Shown here one piece after another: positions 53,401 through 64,000 of a DNA stretch of 64,000 bases. Source of the stretch: Anoplolepis gracilipes (Eukaryota > Arthropoda > Insecta > Hymenoptera > Formicidae); the NCBI RefSeq assembly GCF_047496725.1, contig NC_132985.1:6036001-6100000 (forward strand), read 5' to 3'. Position numbers and translations under genes: made by a program. Positions within the stretch are counted from its first letter, which is position 1; each line of letters starts with the position of its first letter. The notes beneath the pieces are model-generated. The model worked only from the letters and a program-made list of their open reading frames with translations, had not been told where the DNA came from and searched no databases.

Positions 53401-53732
53401 TAATAAATCAAAGTAATAAATCAGAAAACACCTAAAGTTTGCTCGTATAAGCCTATTGTTTAGTTAGTTAAATTGGTTTCAACAAAACGAGCTTATTAAT
53501 AATTAGTTAAATATTTAAATATTTAATTTTAAATTAAGGGCACTTAAAATAGATCACCCTTTATATTAGAACGAACTAGTACATGAGGCATACTAAATGA
53601 GTCATCATTTCAAGTCACATGAAAACACATAAAATATCTTCTATAGATTTACTTACGTATATCTCGCACAGCTTCCGCGTCAATCGTCGCCAGGACCAGC
53701 AAGATTGCGGTAATCGTTGCCTTCGCTGTCAT
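47499..53732 (-). CDS. J8: takeout/JHBP-family secreted carrier, four exons
   Basis: Minus-strand exons 53732-53657, 50970-50739, 48534-48389 and 47794-47499 join (phases 1,2,1) to 249 aa. The signal peptide (ATITAILLVLATIDAEA) ends with VRDI before a GTAAGT donor, as in J1. The mature part has the Cys pair (VCQVREPDYETC), YNIPSLEPLKLKKL, VNVCGASNFEV, LPHITVDGKYDVDGKILLLP, the Gly motif RGSGPMNGNF, and an unusual close Cys pair (SDCIGKC). LENLFNGDQVL and C-terminal FEQLFPGI follow. It keeps the canonical Gly loop lost by J5-J7. The single last exon fuses two exons that are separate in J4. Introns 1 and 2 are long and hold MITEs. Confidence 0.87.
47950..48290. mobile_element. AT-rich TIR element (copy in J8 intron)
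   Basis: The left end CAGGCAACACACAATATTTA and the inverted right end CAAACAGCACACAGTATTTA form terminal repeats. The interior is nearly all A and T with repeated AAATATTTAT motifs. Same family as 62682-63034. Confidence 0.55.
51699..52081. mobile_element. MITE with about 95-bp terminal inverted repeats
   Basis: The left end starts TACAAGGTGTCCGGTAATTG and continues GTGAAAAACCTGCTAATGG. The right end, read inverted, starts TACAGGGTATCCGGTAATTG and continues ATGAAAAACTTGTTAATAAC. Both run on through ATTTTTCCTCAGC. The interior is non-coding. It sits in J8 intron 1. Confidence 0.8.
52861..52900. other. compact hairpin motif of repetitive-element type
   Basis: GGCGCTGAGGACGACTTAAA followed by AATGAGTCGAAACGTCCGCT. 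GGACG can pair with CGTCC and GACT with AGTC. The CTGAGGA ... GAAAC layout resembles a hammerhead ribozyme core (CTGATGA ... GAAA) with one base changed and an imperfect stem. The resemblance is weak. Confidence 0.25.
53086..53157. repeat. 36-bp exact tandem duplication
   Basis: Two adjacent identical 36-bp units, each starting TCTTTTATTTGATTAATTGG and ending TTTGTCA, in J8 intron 1. Confidence 0.9.
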
Positions 53733-53921
53733 TTTTTCACGGGAGAAAATAATAAGAAAGAAACAAGACAGACAGGAAGCTCAACGAATGTACTTTCCAC
53801 GCTTAAAGAAGCCTGGACACGGATTTCGACGATCGGGGGTTGCTGGTCGCATTAGCGACGACAGCTGGTGGTTCGAGGATAGTCGGGCTGGAAGTGGATG
53901 ATCCGGACGCTGATCTGAATG

Positions 53922-53928
53922 CCTTATA
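53922..53928 (-). promoter_or_regulatory. candidate TATA box of J8
   Basis: TATAAGG on the minus strand, about 190 bp upstream of the J8 start codon in a GC-richer stretch. No strong initiator is seen at the ideal spacing. Confidence 0.3.
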
Positions 53929-55307
53929 GCAAGTGACTATTTAATTATCCCTTCTTCTTCATCCTGGCCGTCGTCACTCACCACCTACCGCGTAATTCGA
54001 GATGAAAGCCATTTTTATTTTCCAGATGTCTACCTTTAGATGCGATCGCAGGAATGCGCACGTGCCGGCGGTCGCGAAAAGCGGAGGACTGTCACGTGCG
54101 TGCAAGTGTCATGATGCGATAACATGACATTGTTCTTCATATGAGTACCGAGAAGACAAGCGAAAAACGTCTGATCGCGTGTCTGTCATTGAGAGATGTT
54201 CTGCACGAACGCAAATTAATTAATAGGTATTAAGTGATTTCTTATTGTCTTCTTCATCTTACCCATCCGATTTTAATCTAAAGAAATATACTATCTTTAA
54301 AGTAGACATGTCGAGGCTTTAATATTATACGTATTCTATCGATCTTGAAAACAAAAGGAATTTTTTTTTAATGTAAAATGTGAAATATATATCAGCAGAA
54401 TATGTATAATGTACACATATAACAGTATGTTTCTTTAGATTAAAATCAGGCTAGATAAGAAATCACTTGCGTATTAATTATGTGTGTCCAGATGAAATAT
54501 CTCTCAATGACAAATATATATGATATGCTATATATAATATATATTTAACTTTTAATATAAATAAGATAGATAATATAGAAAATATTTGTACATATATTTA
54601 ATTTTTGATAGATTATTTTGGTTTTTATAATTAACGAATACTGTACAGAAGAAAAAAGATATGCAAAAACTTGGGGTTTTTCAACCATTTTATTTTTAGT
54701 TATCCATCTCTTTACAATTTTTTTTACTTTTTGCAACAGCAAAGTCTTTTTCTTTAAATAAATGTCTTGCTTTTATTTGACGAAAATGATTATATAATTC
54801 TAACAGCTTAATCGACATACTCTCTTTCAGAATTGTAATATTTATTTTGAAATCGACGTCGAAAGAATTTTATATTAGAATCTTTCTAATAATAATATAC
54901 TGATGGAGTTTTTAAGTTTAGGATAGATAAATAAGTAAATTTAAAAACCAAGTAATCCTACAAAGCACTGAGTTAAATATTCAGTGAACATCACTCATTT
55001 TAGAATGTGTACAAACATATTAGAATGGCTATAAGTTTCTTTGTATTGAATATTTATAAATACATTTAATATTTATAAAATATATACAAAATATTTATAA
55101 TAATTATTTGAATATTTAAAAAATATTTATCAAAATTATTGATAATTAAATATTTTTTAATCTTAGATTTCGAACAGATCATAAATATCTTAGCAAGTAT
55201 TCAGAAAGTATTTACAAAAGAAAATATTACTGCAAATATTTACTTTTTACTTATCATAAATATTATATAAATATGTAATCTATATTTTAATAATAGCGTA
55301 TGTCGAA

Positions 55308-55550
55308 TATATACGGAGAAAATTTTATATTAAAAATTACTATGGTATGTAGTAACTGTAGATCATTAAGAACATTTCAAGTTAAAATGCTGTGTAAAAC
55401 TGTAAAAATTGACGTAATTTACGTAAAAATTACATTAATTACGTCAATTTTTACAGTTTTACATAGCATTTTAACTTGGAATGTTTTTAATGGTCCACAG
55501 TTACTACATACCACAGTTATTTTTATTGTAAAATTTTCTATGTGTAGTTT
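55308..55550. mobile_element. large palindrome with about 110-bp arms
   Basis: The left arm (GGTATGTAGTAACTGTAGAT ... ACTGTAAAAATTGACGTAAT) is mirrored by the right arm (ATTACGTCAATTTTTACAGT ... CAGTTACTACATACC), about 90% identical by eye, with a loop of about 15-20 bp. It sits inside an AT-rich TIR-type repeat whose right end (CCAGACAGCGCACAATAT inverted, about 55670) matches the 62682-63034 family. Confidence 0.75.
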
Positions 55551-58500
55551 TTATAATTTTTTCTCCTAATGTTTATAAAAAATGTATAAAATATTTATAT
55601 ACATAATATTTAAAAAAAATAAATGTAAAAATGTTTATAAAACATTAATCATATTGTGCGCTGTCTGGAGTATATAATAACACTTGGTAAGATTTTAGAA
55701 CAAAGATAATTTTGTGACGTTTTGTTTTTTGTTTTTTTTTAAATTACTGATATTTGAATTTACTTCTTTTAATTGTATATGATACTTTGTTACACATAAA
55801 CTATTATAGGCAAGAAAAACTTTTTTTTTCTAAAAATATTTATGATTGATTATTTAATGTATTATTTGTTCTTGGATGATTTTGAAAAGTTAACTTGTTG
55901 TCATAGTTTAATATTTTATTTGTCTTTTTTCTGTCAGAAAGCAGGAAGCAATTTTTTAATCATTTAAAGAACATTTAAATCGGCAGCCACTCATATGTAT
56001 TATGCAAGATATCTACGACAGACATGGTTCCTTGACCATCAATGTCATTATAGGTGTACACCAGAAATGTGATGAGTTTCACGAAGATAAAAATAATTAA
56101 CATATAAAAGACACAAGTTTTCATATGCAGACTTTTTCTAGAATTAAAATAAAATAAAAATGTGTTAATGCGCGAAAATCAAAGTCCACACGTAATGATT
56201 ATGGCGTATAATAATGATGAATCGTTATACATATGTCGAAATTTAAAAATTTCGCTTTTATGGAATGTAAACGCTCTCGAATAATCAAGTAAAATTTTTG
56301 ACGATTCGATGAATTTTTGATAAATTTTATTTTATTTTATTTATTTATCTTTTTATGATTTTTGATGAATTTTATTTTAAACATATAATCTCTTTCTATA
56401 CGAATATGTTAATCTTTTAATGAATTTTGAAATCACCAAAATAACAATAACTAAATATTTTAATACTATAAAATAACGCGGCAAGTATTTTCACGAAATA
56501 CTGATATCAATCGCTAAATATAACTGTAAACAGTTTGCAGTATAATGTGTATTTTAAAAAGAAAAGGTTATTTTATGATTTATCATTATTTTAAGATTAT
56601 TTTTATTTTTTTGATTTTAAGATTATTTGTTAACGTTAAGAAAATAAAGTAGATATATTTAATTTAGCATCTCCTCGAAACATAAAATATTTTTGCGCTT
56701 TTTGACACTTTCTTTTTTTCTTACACATATCTCTAACGTATGATCGAAATTATGAAAATAATTTTCTGATAAAAGATAAAAAATATTATCGAATTTTGTT
56801 TGTTGCTAAAAAAATCATCATTTTTTAAATCATAAGTATATAATAATATCTAATTATTTTCTTTAGAATAAGATTACTACAATAATTTTAATACATTTTA
56901 ACACATTTCATGCGAGTTACAATCGAAAAGAATTCTGATCTTCGCAAACTACAGCAAGAGCTATCGAGATACAAAGAATGTCTTGCAGGCGGGAGTGTAA
57001 CTTCCGGGCACGTGAAAATGTTTATGCGTACCTACATAAGCTACCGAGAGCTCCTGAATTAACAGAAACGTCATAATTCACAGTCAGCCATCAAATCAAA
57101 GGAGTCATTGGAGTTGTCAAAGCTATGACATAATGACTGTGAAGTCGGCGTTGACGGCGTACCGGATGTCAATGTGTCGCTCTACAGTCTATCAATCAAA
57201 TAAATTAGAGACAGAAAACAAAATCAAAAGTACAAAATATAAATTATGTATTATATTTTTCTAAATAATTATATTTTTTATATCGCAATTATAATTTAAA
57301 AAAAAATAGATAATATCTCATTTTAAGGAACTGGATACAAACTTAAATACATAATACAAAAAAAAAACTGTTTTATTGAAATATTCTAAAGTTAATTATA
57401 TTTGTATTCTTTCTTTTAAAAAGAAAGATTTTCATTATTTACTGAATTCGATTTTTATTTTTATTCTTCATTTTTGCATAAAATATTACGTATGCCACGT
57501 ATGCAACATATGTCGCAATTAGAAAATTAGTGGAGAAGACATCTTTGCAAATTTCATCTTGTAAACACACGTTTGCACGATATCATGCGATCTTATATTG
57601 TAATGTTTTCAACAGTCTGGACAGGATATTAAGGCATCTGCGAAATCAGTTTAATCTGTACATTTTGAAAAATTATTACCAACAGCAGCAATCATATCGA
57701 AAAACATTGCTTACAGTATAATATCGTAATTCCCTGCTTTCATTGACCTAATAATTTTTGCGCAGCATATATGTATCTGGATTTTGCATATTCAGCAAAC
57801 TAAATCTAGAATCCTCGCATCAGAGCGACAATCACGGGTATTGTGATAATCACTAAGACGTGACGTTAATATAAGATAATATAAGAATATTTTTTTACGT
57901 CAGGTAGTTCATATATTTGCACTATTATATAATAATTAATTTTTTGCACGAGAGTAAATATAATAATTGTTTTTTATTATTTGATTTTTTATTCTTTATA
58001 AATCAATTTAATTAATTCTACTCGAATTTTTGAAATGATTATTCTAAAATAAAAATTATATTTTTATTATTTTTAAGTATATCTTATTATAAATAAAAAT
58101 ATTTAATATTATTCTGAACACATATGCTATTTTTATTATTAAAAAATAGCTTGTATTCTTTAATATTCAAAAAAATAGACTATTTTTTTTAATTTACTTG
58201 ATATTTCGTATAATATTCAATTATATTATTTGCGATATAAACATTTAATTTTATATTTCCTAAAAGTTCAATTTTACATACATTTTCCATGGGATACTGC
58301 TACTTTTTTTTATAAAAAAAGTAAATTAGTATTAATGACAAGGCCTATAATATTTATTGCTTGACATAAGAATAATATATCTATTCGAAATATAATGGAT
58401 CGAAATTTCTAAAAAATTTGATTTAATTTGACGAGATATAATTGACTGTATGATGTATAATTATTATGTACTTCAGATATAATTGACTATATTATATGTA

Positions 58501-60208
58501 TATAATTATTGTGCACAAATATCATTTTCTCATTTGAAGCTTTGTTGCATAACTAATTATCTTAATCCTTTTGTTTTAATCAGATTTAAAGCAATTATTT
58601 ATTATATGCAATAGGTTCATGTGAAAAATTACCATCAATACAATAAAAAAATAACATTGATATTTGCTTGAAGAATTAAACGCACTTGATGCTATAATAT
58701 ATAATTTATAAAATAAATAATGAATTAAAACATGTACATGGATACTTAAATGTACCGATTTTTATTCACGATTACACGTATTATTTTCTTTGCCTGCCGA
58801 CATGGGTCATTCGACATTTATAATATTTAATTAGTGAACTTTGATTTCATCTCAATTTAAAAAATTAATTTGCAATAATAAAACAACAATTTGTAATAAT
58901 ATATTTTATTAATTATGCTATTATTCAAAAGTTCAGAACTCGTCGTTGATATTTATTTATCATAGTGTTGTCACTCGTTACGCACGGTATAACAGTCATA
59001 CATGTGGAATGTATATGTTGCAATTCCGCAAAATAAAGCGAAAAAACGCATCATCAAATTGCGAATTACGCTTTTAATTACCTTTGCGCAAATTAACACA
59101 CATATACAGCGGATCTTTTATAGAATAATAGCTACGATGGATTGTCATAAATTCTGTGCTTGATTATTATATTCAAGTAATCTAACAGTTACTCATTAAA
59201 TTGATTTTTGAATACTATTAGAATGTTAACAATTATTTAAAATTATTCATCAAATAAAACTTGACAATAAAAAGAAGAGACGAGTAAAGACTAAAATTAT
59301 GATTTATTTTAAAATAAAAGCTTTAATCATTATTCTAATAAATAACATATATTGTAATTTTCTTATATTTAATATTAAAAAAAAAGAAGATTAATAAAAT
59401 ATATGTACACACCTCATTGCACGTAAAACATATATGTATATCTATAATTATAATTTTTTTTAATTAACCTTATTTATTCTGATTAAAGTTGCACGTGTTG
59501 TTTAATTATAACAAAAGTATACATATTATATATACACATTCAAGTAATTTAGACAGACCATACGTAATGATGTAACACGATTAATAATTCGGGTGATTAA
59601 TCGTTAATTTAATTCAATATTAATGAAGCAAAGACGACATAAATAATGAATCGTCATAAATGACAAGAACAACAAAGTATTGACTATAAACGATTGATTG
59701 ATGTCCTATTTAAAATTATATATAAATTTCAGGTGTATATATGACTATATTTTTTATCTTTTATCAATGTGTTTCTTTGAAGCTTAAGCTTACATTAATT
59801 TTCTGTGCGGATATTTCCATAATTACGCTTTTACAAAAGAAACGTCAGATTCAGAAGATATTCACTTGAGATTCGATCTTATAAAATACCCTGTATCATG
59901 TACGTGCAATGTACAGCTGATCTCTGAAGAACTCTTACTTTTTTTCGAGAGAGAAATATTATGCACACAGATATATTAAAGATAATTGTTACTTCTAGTG
60001 CTTATTAGTCATTCGGTATTCCCGTTGTATTTTTTTTTTTTTTTTTTATAAAGAGATCTCTTCGTTATGTCGGCGATAACGCACAACTTCCACGAAGGGG
60101 GAACTTTTTTTTCTCTCTCTGCCTAGAGCCTCGCTTCGCGATTCAAAAATGCACCGATTACGCGGTGACGATTTTTTGCTTTCAGCAATTATATTGGCAA
60201 TTAATCGT

Positions 60209-63200
60209 TTAATCCGCGATCCAGGCGTCGTACGGAACTTGAGCGAAAAGATTCTGCACGAAAGTCGCCATCACCTGCACCAGCTTTTTCCTGAGGTCCG
60301 GCTTCATTTCTTTCAAAAGTTCTTGACTATTCGTATTGATAAACAAATTCAACGCCGCCACTAAAATAAAGGTGATGATTAGTCATAAAATTCGATCGAT
60401 ACGAGTTGCAAATGTATAATGGTACAAAGAAAACTATGATCTTTCTGATTAATTACTTATCATTGTTTATTTAAAAATTAAGCATGATAAACTTGAAGTA
60501 TCTGTCTCTCTTTTTTACATACATATTTATCAGATTTATGTCCTTTTATTAGAATTGCCTTGAAATTTAGTACACTTTTTGTATTAAATCTTTCAAATTA
60601 TATTCACAGAATATCTTTTTTACATTTGACAGATTTAAAACTTTACAACTTATTTCAGAATGAAAAATATTTAATATTTAAAAATTAAAAATAAATTAAA
60701 ATAAAAAGTTTAAACATGCTCAATTATGCAGGATGTTTTCTCATTAAATATAGTTTTTGTAGTGCAAACTTTTTGGCCAATTTTTAATCAAAATATGTAT
60801 CATTTTTTGTTTGTTTGAATATTTATTTAAAGTAACTGAATTTCTCGTTTGTATTTGTTGTCTACTTTTTCGCTTAATTAATTTTAATTGATTAATAATC
60901 GAATTTCTTTCCTAAATTCTTTAACTTTATAATACTCAAATTGCTTTATTTTTTTAAAAATGTTTCATTTTATTTATTATACTATTTAATTTTATTGTTT
61001 TATTATTATTGTATTATTAGAATTGTCAAGATTTTTATATTTTTATTTTCTGAAACAATCTGAAAATTAAAAAAATTGCAACTTACGTAATATGCTGTTG
61101 GTGTCCCGCACATTTTCGACTCCCATCTCGATATTTCGCACGCTAAAGTCCATTTTTAGTTGCTGTAATCTAAGATAACGACGACCCTCAACCAAAAACG
61201 GTTTTGCCCTGATGAAAACCTTGCCATCAACACCCTCTGTAAAGAAAAAATTCTTAATGTTGAATTATGAAAGATGTACATACATATATCAGAATTAATA
61301 TCATATTGTGTGATCGACTTTCATAACAGACAGATACTCATTAATCGACTATTGCATTTGCTTTTTTTTCTTTATTTTTTGAACTTACAAAAAATACTTT
61401 TGTATTTTTTCAAATTAATATTATTATATATAAAATAAAAATTACGGCACTGTTAGTATAAAAAATTAAAATAATTTAAATATTAGTTTCTTTTTTCGTA
61501 ATAATTTTTTATATAATGAGTATGTAAAATAATAACAAGATATCATTTTCATTACAGAACTATTTCAATCTTTAAACTAGCATATTTAAATAAATATTTA
61601 TTATTTCTATTATATTTAACATATTTATATTCTTATCATATTTATATGATTCTCTCTCGGAATTATTTAAATAAATAATAGAAAGTAAGTAAATAAAAGA
61701 GATATGAAATATTCGTATTTCGAATTATCTACATGTAGGCGCAAATATCAAAGCTGTCTCTCATACACGTCCTCAGATATGTGCATTTTTTTTGCAGCAC
61801 GTTGGTAAATCGTGTTGCTATTCACAAGGAGTTTGACACTAGAAGTCAATTATCTATAAGTAATTCCCAATTAATTGTCAAACCTTTTAATTACTCGTTA
61901 TATTTATTTAACAAACGAACTCAAAATTGATCGAATATGTGTGCATTCAATTTATTATTATCTTCAATTATAAACGTTTGATATTCCGAAATAGCGACAA
62001 GTGAAGTTTATTGACAATAAATGTTGTGTGTGCGCAAGTAGTGAAAGTTATTCACACGTGTACCAGTGGCATTTCACTCGGTCAACAAAATTCATCGGGG
62101 AAATTCCGAGAATATTACACACTTTTAACGATTGGGCAAATGATCACATTAACACACACAGCATGAATTAAATTTTTATTTTAACATATATGTATTGTAG
62201 AGAGTACATTTATGGTGGTCTCTTTTTGTTTAAGTACAAGGGATGCAGAAAGAGAGGAAGAGCTCCTCGAAGTGTCTAACAATAAGTCAAATTTCTAAGT
62301 TGAATTTAATGAGTAATTTAATGATGAAAACTTTTTGAAAGTTACTGAGGATCATGATCTTGAAAACATATGTCAAGGTTAAGTTTTTTTTTTTGGGGGG
62401 GGGGGATTTTTGGGAGTTTTGGGAATGGGAGGGAAAATTGGGAGTAAAGTCTCCTGTTCTAAAAATGTCTTTACAATATTTCAAAATGGCATGTCTCAGG
62501 AATCAAAAGAAAGCGTCAAAAAATTCAAAGCATGTATTACTTAGGAATGTACCCTTTACAATACGTGTCAAAAGGAAAGTGCGCCGTGCTGTGTAAATTA
62601 ATGTGAACATTTACCAACGATTGATAAACCTCGTATTTTTTATGAAACGCGGTATCAATATATATATACGAGTATTTTCTCAGGCAACACGCAATATTTA
62701 TAAAATATATACAAAATATTTATTTGAATATTATATAAATATTTATCACGATGTTTTCTAAATATATTTTTGCAATTTTACAATTAAATATAAATTGAAC
62801 AAATCATAAATATTTATCACAAATATCAATGATTTGAAAAATATTTACAAAATATTACCACAAATATTTATTTTTTTACTTACTGTAAATATTATATAAA
62901 ATATTTAATTGACATTTTAATAATATGCGTTAAACACAGTTTTTTGTATATATAAAATATATTTATAATATTTAAAAAAAATAAAAGTAAAAATATTTGT
63001 AAAAATGCATCATAAATATTGTGCGCTATCTAGATAACATATCATATAATGGCATATGATATGCTCTATTAAATTTTAATAAATTGTTTCAAGCTTACCA
63101 TATTGTCCCCAATAATCACCAGCACCACTCGCTTGCACCAAGATCAAAGTTCCGCTGGACCGATACCTCGCGGCAGCTCTTATTTTTGGTATATGAAAAG

Positions 63201-63386
63201 TAAGTTGCAACTGCACCTCGTCGTCGGTCAATCTTGACCTGAGACCGATTACTCGAAGGGCAGAAACTCCCCTGGCAGTTATATTTTTGAATTGTGCCCT
63301 ATAACCGTCCGGGCCACCACCCAGTGCGATATGCAATTCGTCCAGAATAATTGGTTCAACTTCTGGATAACCCAACTGTGGTAGAC
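60209..63386 (-). CDS. J9: takeout/JHBP-family secreted carrier (5' end beyond the window)
   Basis: Minus-strand exons 63386-63099, 61236-61087 and 60360-60209 join in phase 1 and encode about 196 aa. The signal peptide and N-terminal Cys region are upstream, beyond 64000, because the acceptor at 63387 takes a phase-1 carry and no exon is seen in 63387-64000. The domain starts GLPQLGYPEVEPIILDELHI, then LTFHIPKIRAAARYRSSGTL, the Gly-motif variant GAGDYWGQYEGVDGKV, and RRYLRLQQLKMDFSV. The terminal helix LNLFINTNSQELLKEMKPDL ends in VPYDAWIAD. Its C-terminus (VPYDAW) and aromatic Gly loop set it apart from the LFPD group (J4-J8), so it is an older paralogue. Junction phases match J3. Confidence 0.82.
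62384..62405 (+). repeat. T11-G11 homopolymer junction
   Basis: Eleven T followed by eleven G, then more G-rich sequence to about 62437. Lies in the 1.9-kb J9 intron. Confidence 0.85.
62682..63034. mobile_element. AT-rich TIR element (copy in J9 intron)
   Basis: The left end CAGGCAACACGCAATATTTA and the inverted right end CTAGATAGCGCACAATATTT form terminal repeats. The interior is made of AAATATTTAT-like units. Related copies are at 47950-48290 and around 55000-55670. Confidence 0.6.
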
Positions 63387-64000
63387 CTGCAGTTGCAACA
63401 TTAATCAGAACATAATTATATGTTTTGTCAGTTTTTTTCTTTGTGCAATAAAACTTGACAGAATTTCAATTCTTCAGACATTTCTTGGAGATACATATTC
63501 ATTCGATTATTAAATTTAATAAAAATTATTACAGTTGAGAAAATCTCTGATTAAAGTAAATAAAGAATATTTTACAATTGACAGAGATATTAGATTGCAA
63601 TAGATTGCAATCTAATATCTTTTTATTAATTATCTTTGTAATCGGCTTGAAGTTTATTATCAAAAATGCATTAAAATTTTCTTTTTTGAAATTGCTTTTC
63701 GTCCACTGGAGTGTTTGAAGAAAGCTATTGCTTCAAGTGTTGGAGCATAACTTCATACAAAATGACTGGAATGTAGGACACTGGGTGAACATTCACCGTT
63801 ATAACCTGCTTCGGTTAACGTGGCTAACAAAACCACGTGATTATAAAACCGGTCTCTTTCTCAGTCTGCTTTCGACTTTCAGTTTATTTACAAATCGTTT
63901 GTGTTATTGTCATATATTTATCATAAAGAATAAGTCATTTGCTACAGTATATAAAAATTATTTTCTCAAAACTCCTGTGACAAGTAAAATATAATAAAAA
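63387..64000. other. J9 intron or upstream sequence; no exon found
   Basis: AT-rich with a perfect 16-bp palindrome at 63585-63620 (AGATATTAGATTGCAA and its complement around a 3-base loop). No signal-peptide or Cys-pair exon was recognised on the minus strand. Confidence 0.5.

Larger units (their letters stand above)
53733..60208. other. 6.5 kb intergenic between J8 and J9
   Basis: The first roughly 450 bp upstream of J8 is GC-richer and probably its promoter region. The rest is AT-rich with a foldback (55308-55550) and an associated TIR element. A GC-richer island at about 56.9-57.2 kb holds a 50-codon frame with no known domain. A poly-T run lies at about 60030-60048. No JHBP exon was found. 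Confidence 0.45.

Noticed and set aside
55300..55569. 89-codon frame
   Set aside because: It runs through both arms of a palindrome, so it is a repeat artefact.
56910..57062. 50-codon frame (MRVTIEKNSDLRKLQQ...) in a GC-richer island
   Set aside because: No signal, domain or splice context; only worth a transcript check.
62354..62596. 80-codon frame across the T11-G11 run
   Set aside because: Low-complexity sequence in the J9 intron; no protein family.

Overview
This window looks like nuclear DNA of an insect. It is very AT-rich and full of (TA)n tracts and small inverted-repeat elements. The genes have spliceosomal introns with GT-AG ends, and TATA plus TCAGT-type promoters are visible. 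The protein family (takeout / haemolymph juvenile-hormone-binding, JHBP) is insect-typical. Base composition and repeat style fit Hymenoptera, perhaps an ant, but that is inference.

The coding content is one cluster of nine genes or gene parts of a single family, called J1-J9 here. I rebuilt them exon by exon from splice sites and reading phase. J1 (minus, left edge) shows only its signal-peptide exon. J2 (plus, 1873-5027) carries a 358-residue disordered cassette inside the JHBP fold, with a strong internal splice donor that could skip it. J3 (plus, 7362-11694) is a compact four-exon gene. J4 (minus, 18334-13666) has six exons, with the signal peptide split over two. J5 (plus, 26901-30238), J6 (plus, 35509-36314) and J7 (plus, 42424-44218) are tandem duplicates sharing a Cys-rich, intron-poor variant. 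J6 has no recognisable promoter or signal exon of its own. J8 (minus, 53732-47499) has four exons. J9 (minus, 63386-60209) is cut by the right edge.

The rest is intergenic or intronic sequence. Between J5 and J7 a unit of about 6.1 kb is duplicated in tandem. The second copy has since taken in a 5'-truncated non-LTR retrotransposon (about 40.1-41.3 kb), a roughly 0.77 kb TIR element and a roughly 0.29 kb TIR element, and part of it is rearranged as an inverted repeat. Elsewhere there are a Tc1-like remnant, nested MITEs, foldback elements and short tandem duplications.

Members of this family are small secreted proteins with a long hydrophobic tunnel that carries lipophilic ligands such as juvenile hormone or other terpenoids and lipids in haemolymph or at chemosensory and fat-body surfaces. 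No enzyme pathway or operon logic is expected. The cluster is a locally expanding set of putative carriers. No tRNA, rRNA, CRISPR or bacterial-type features were seen.
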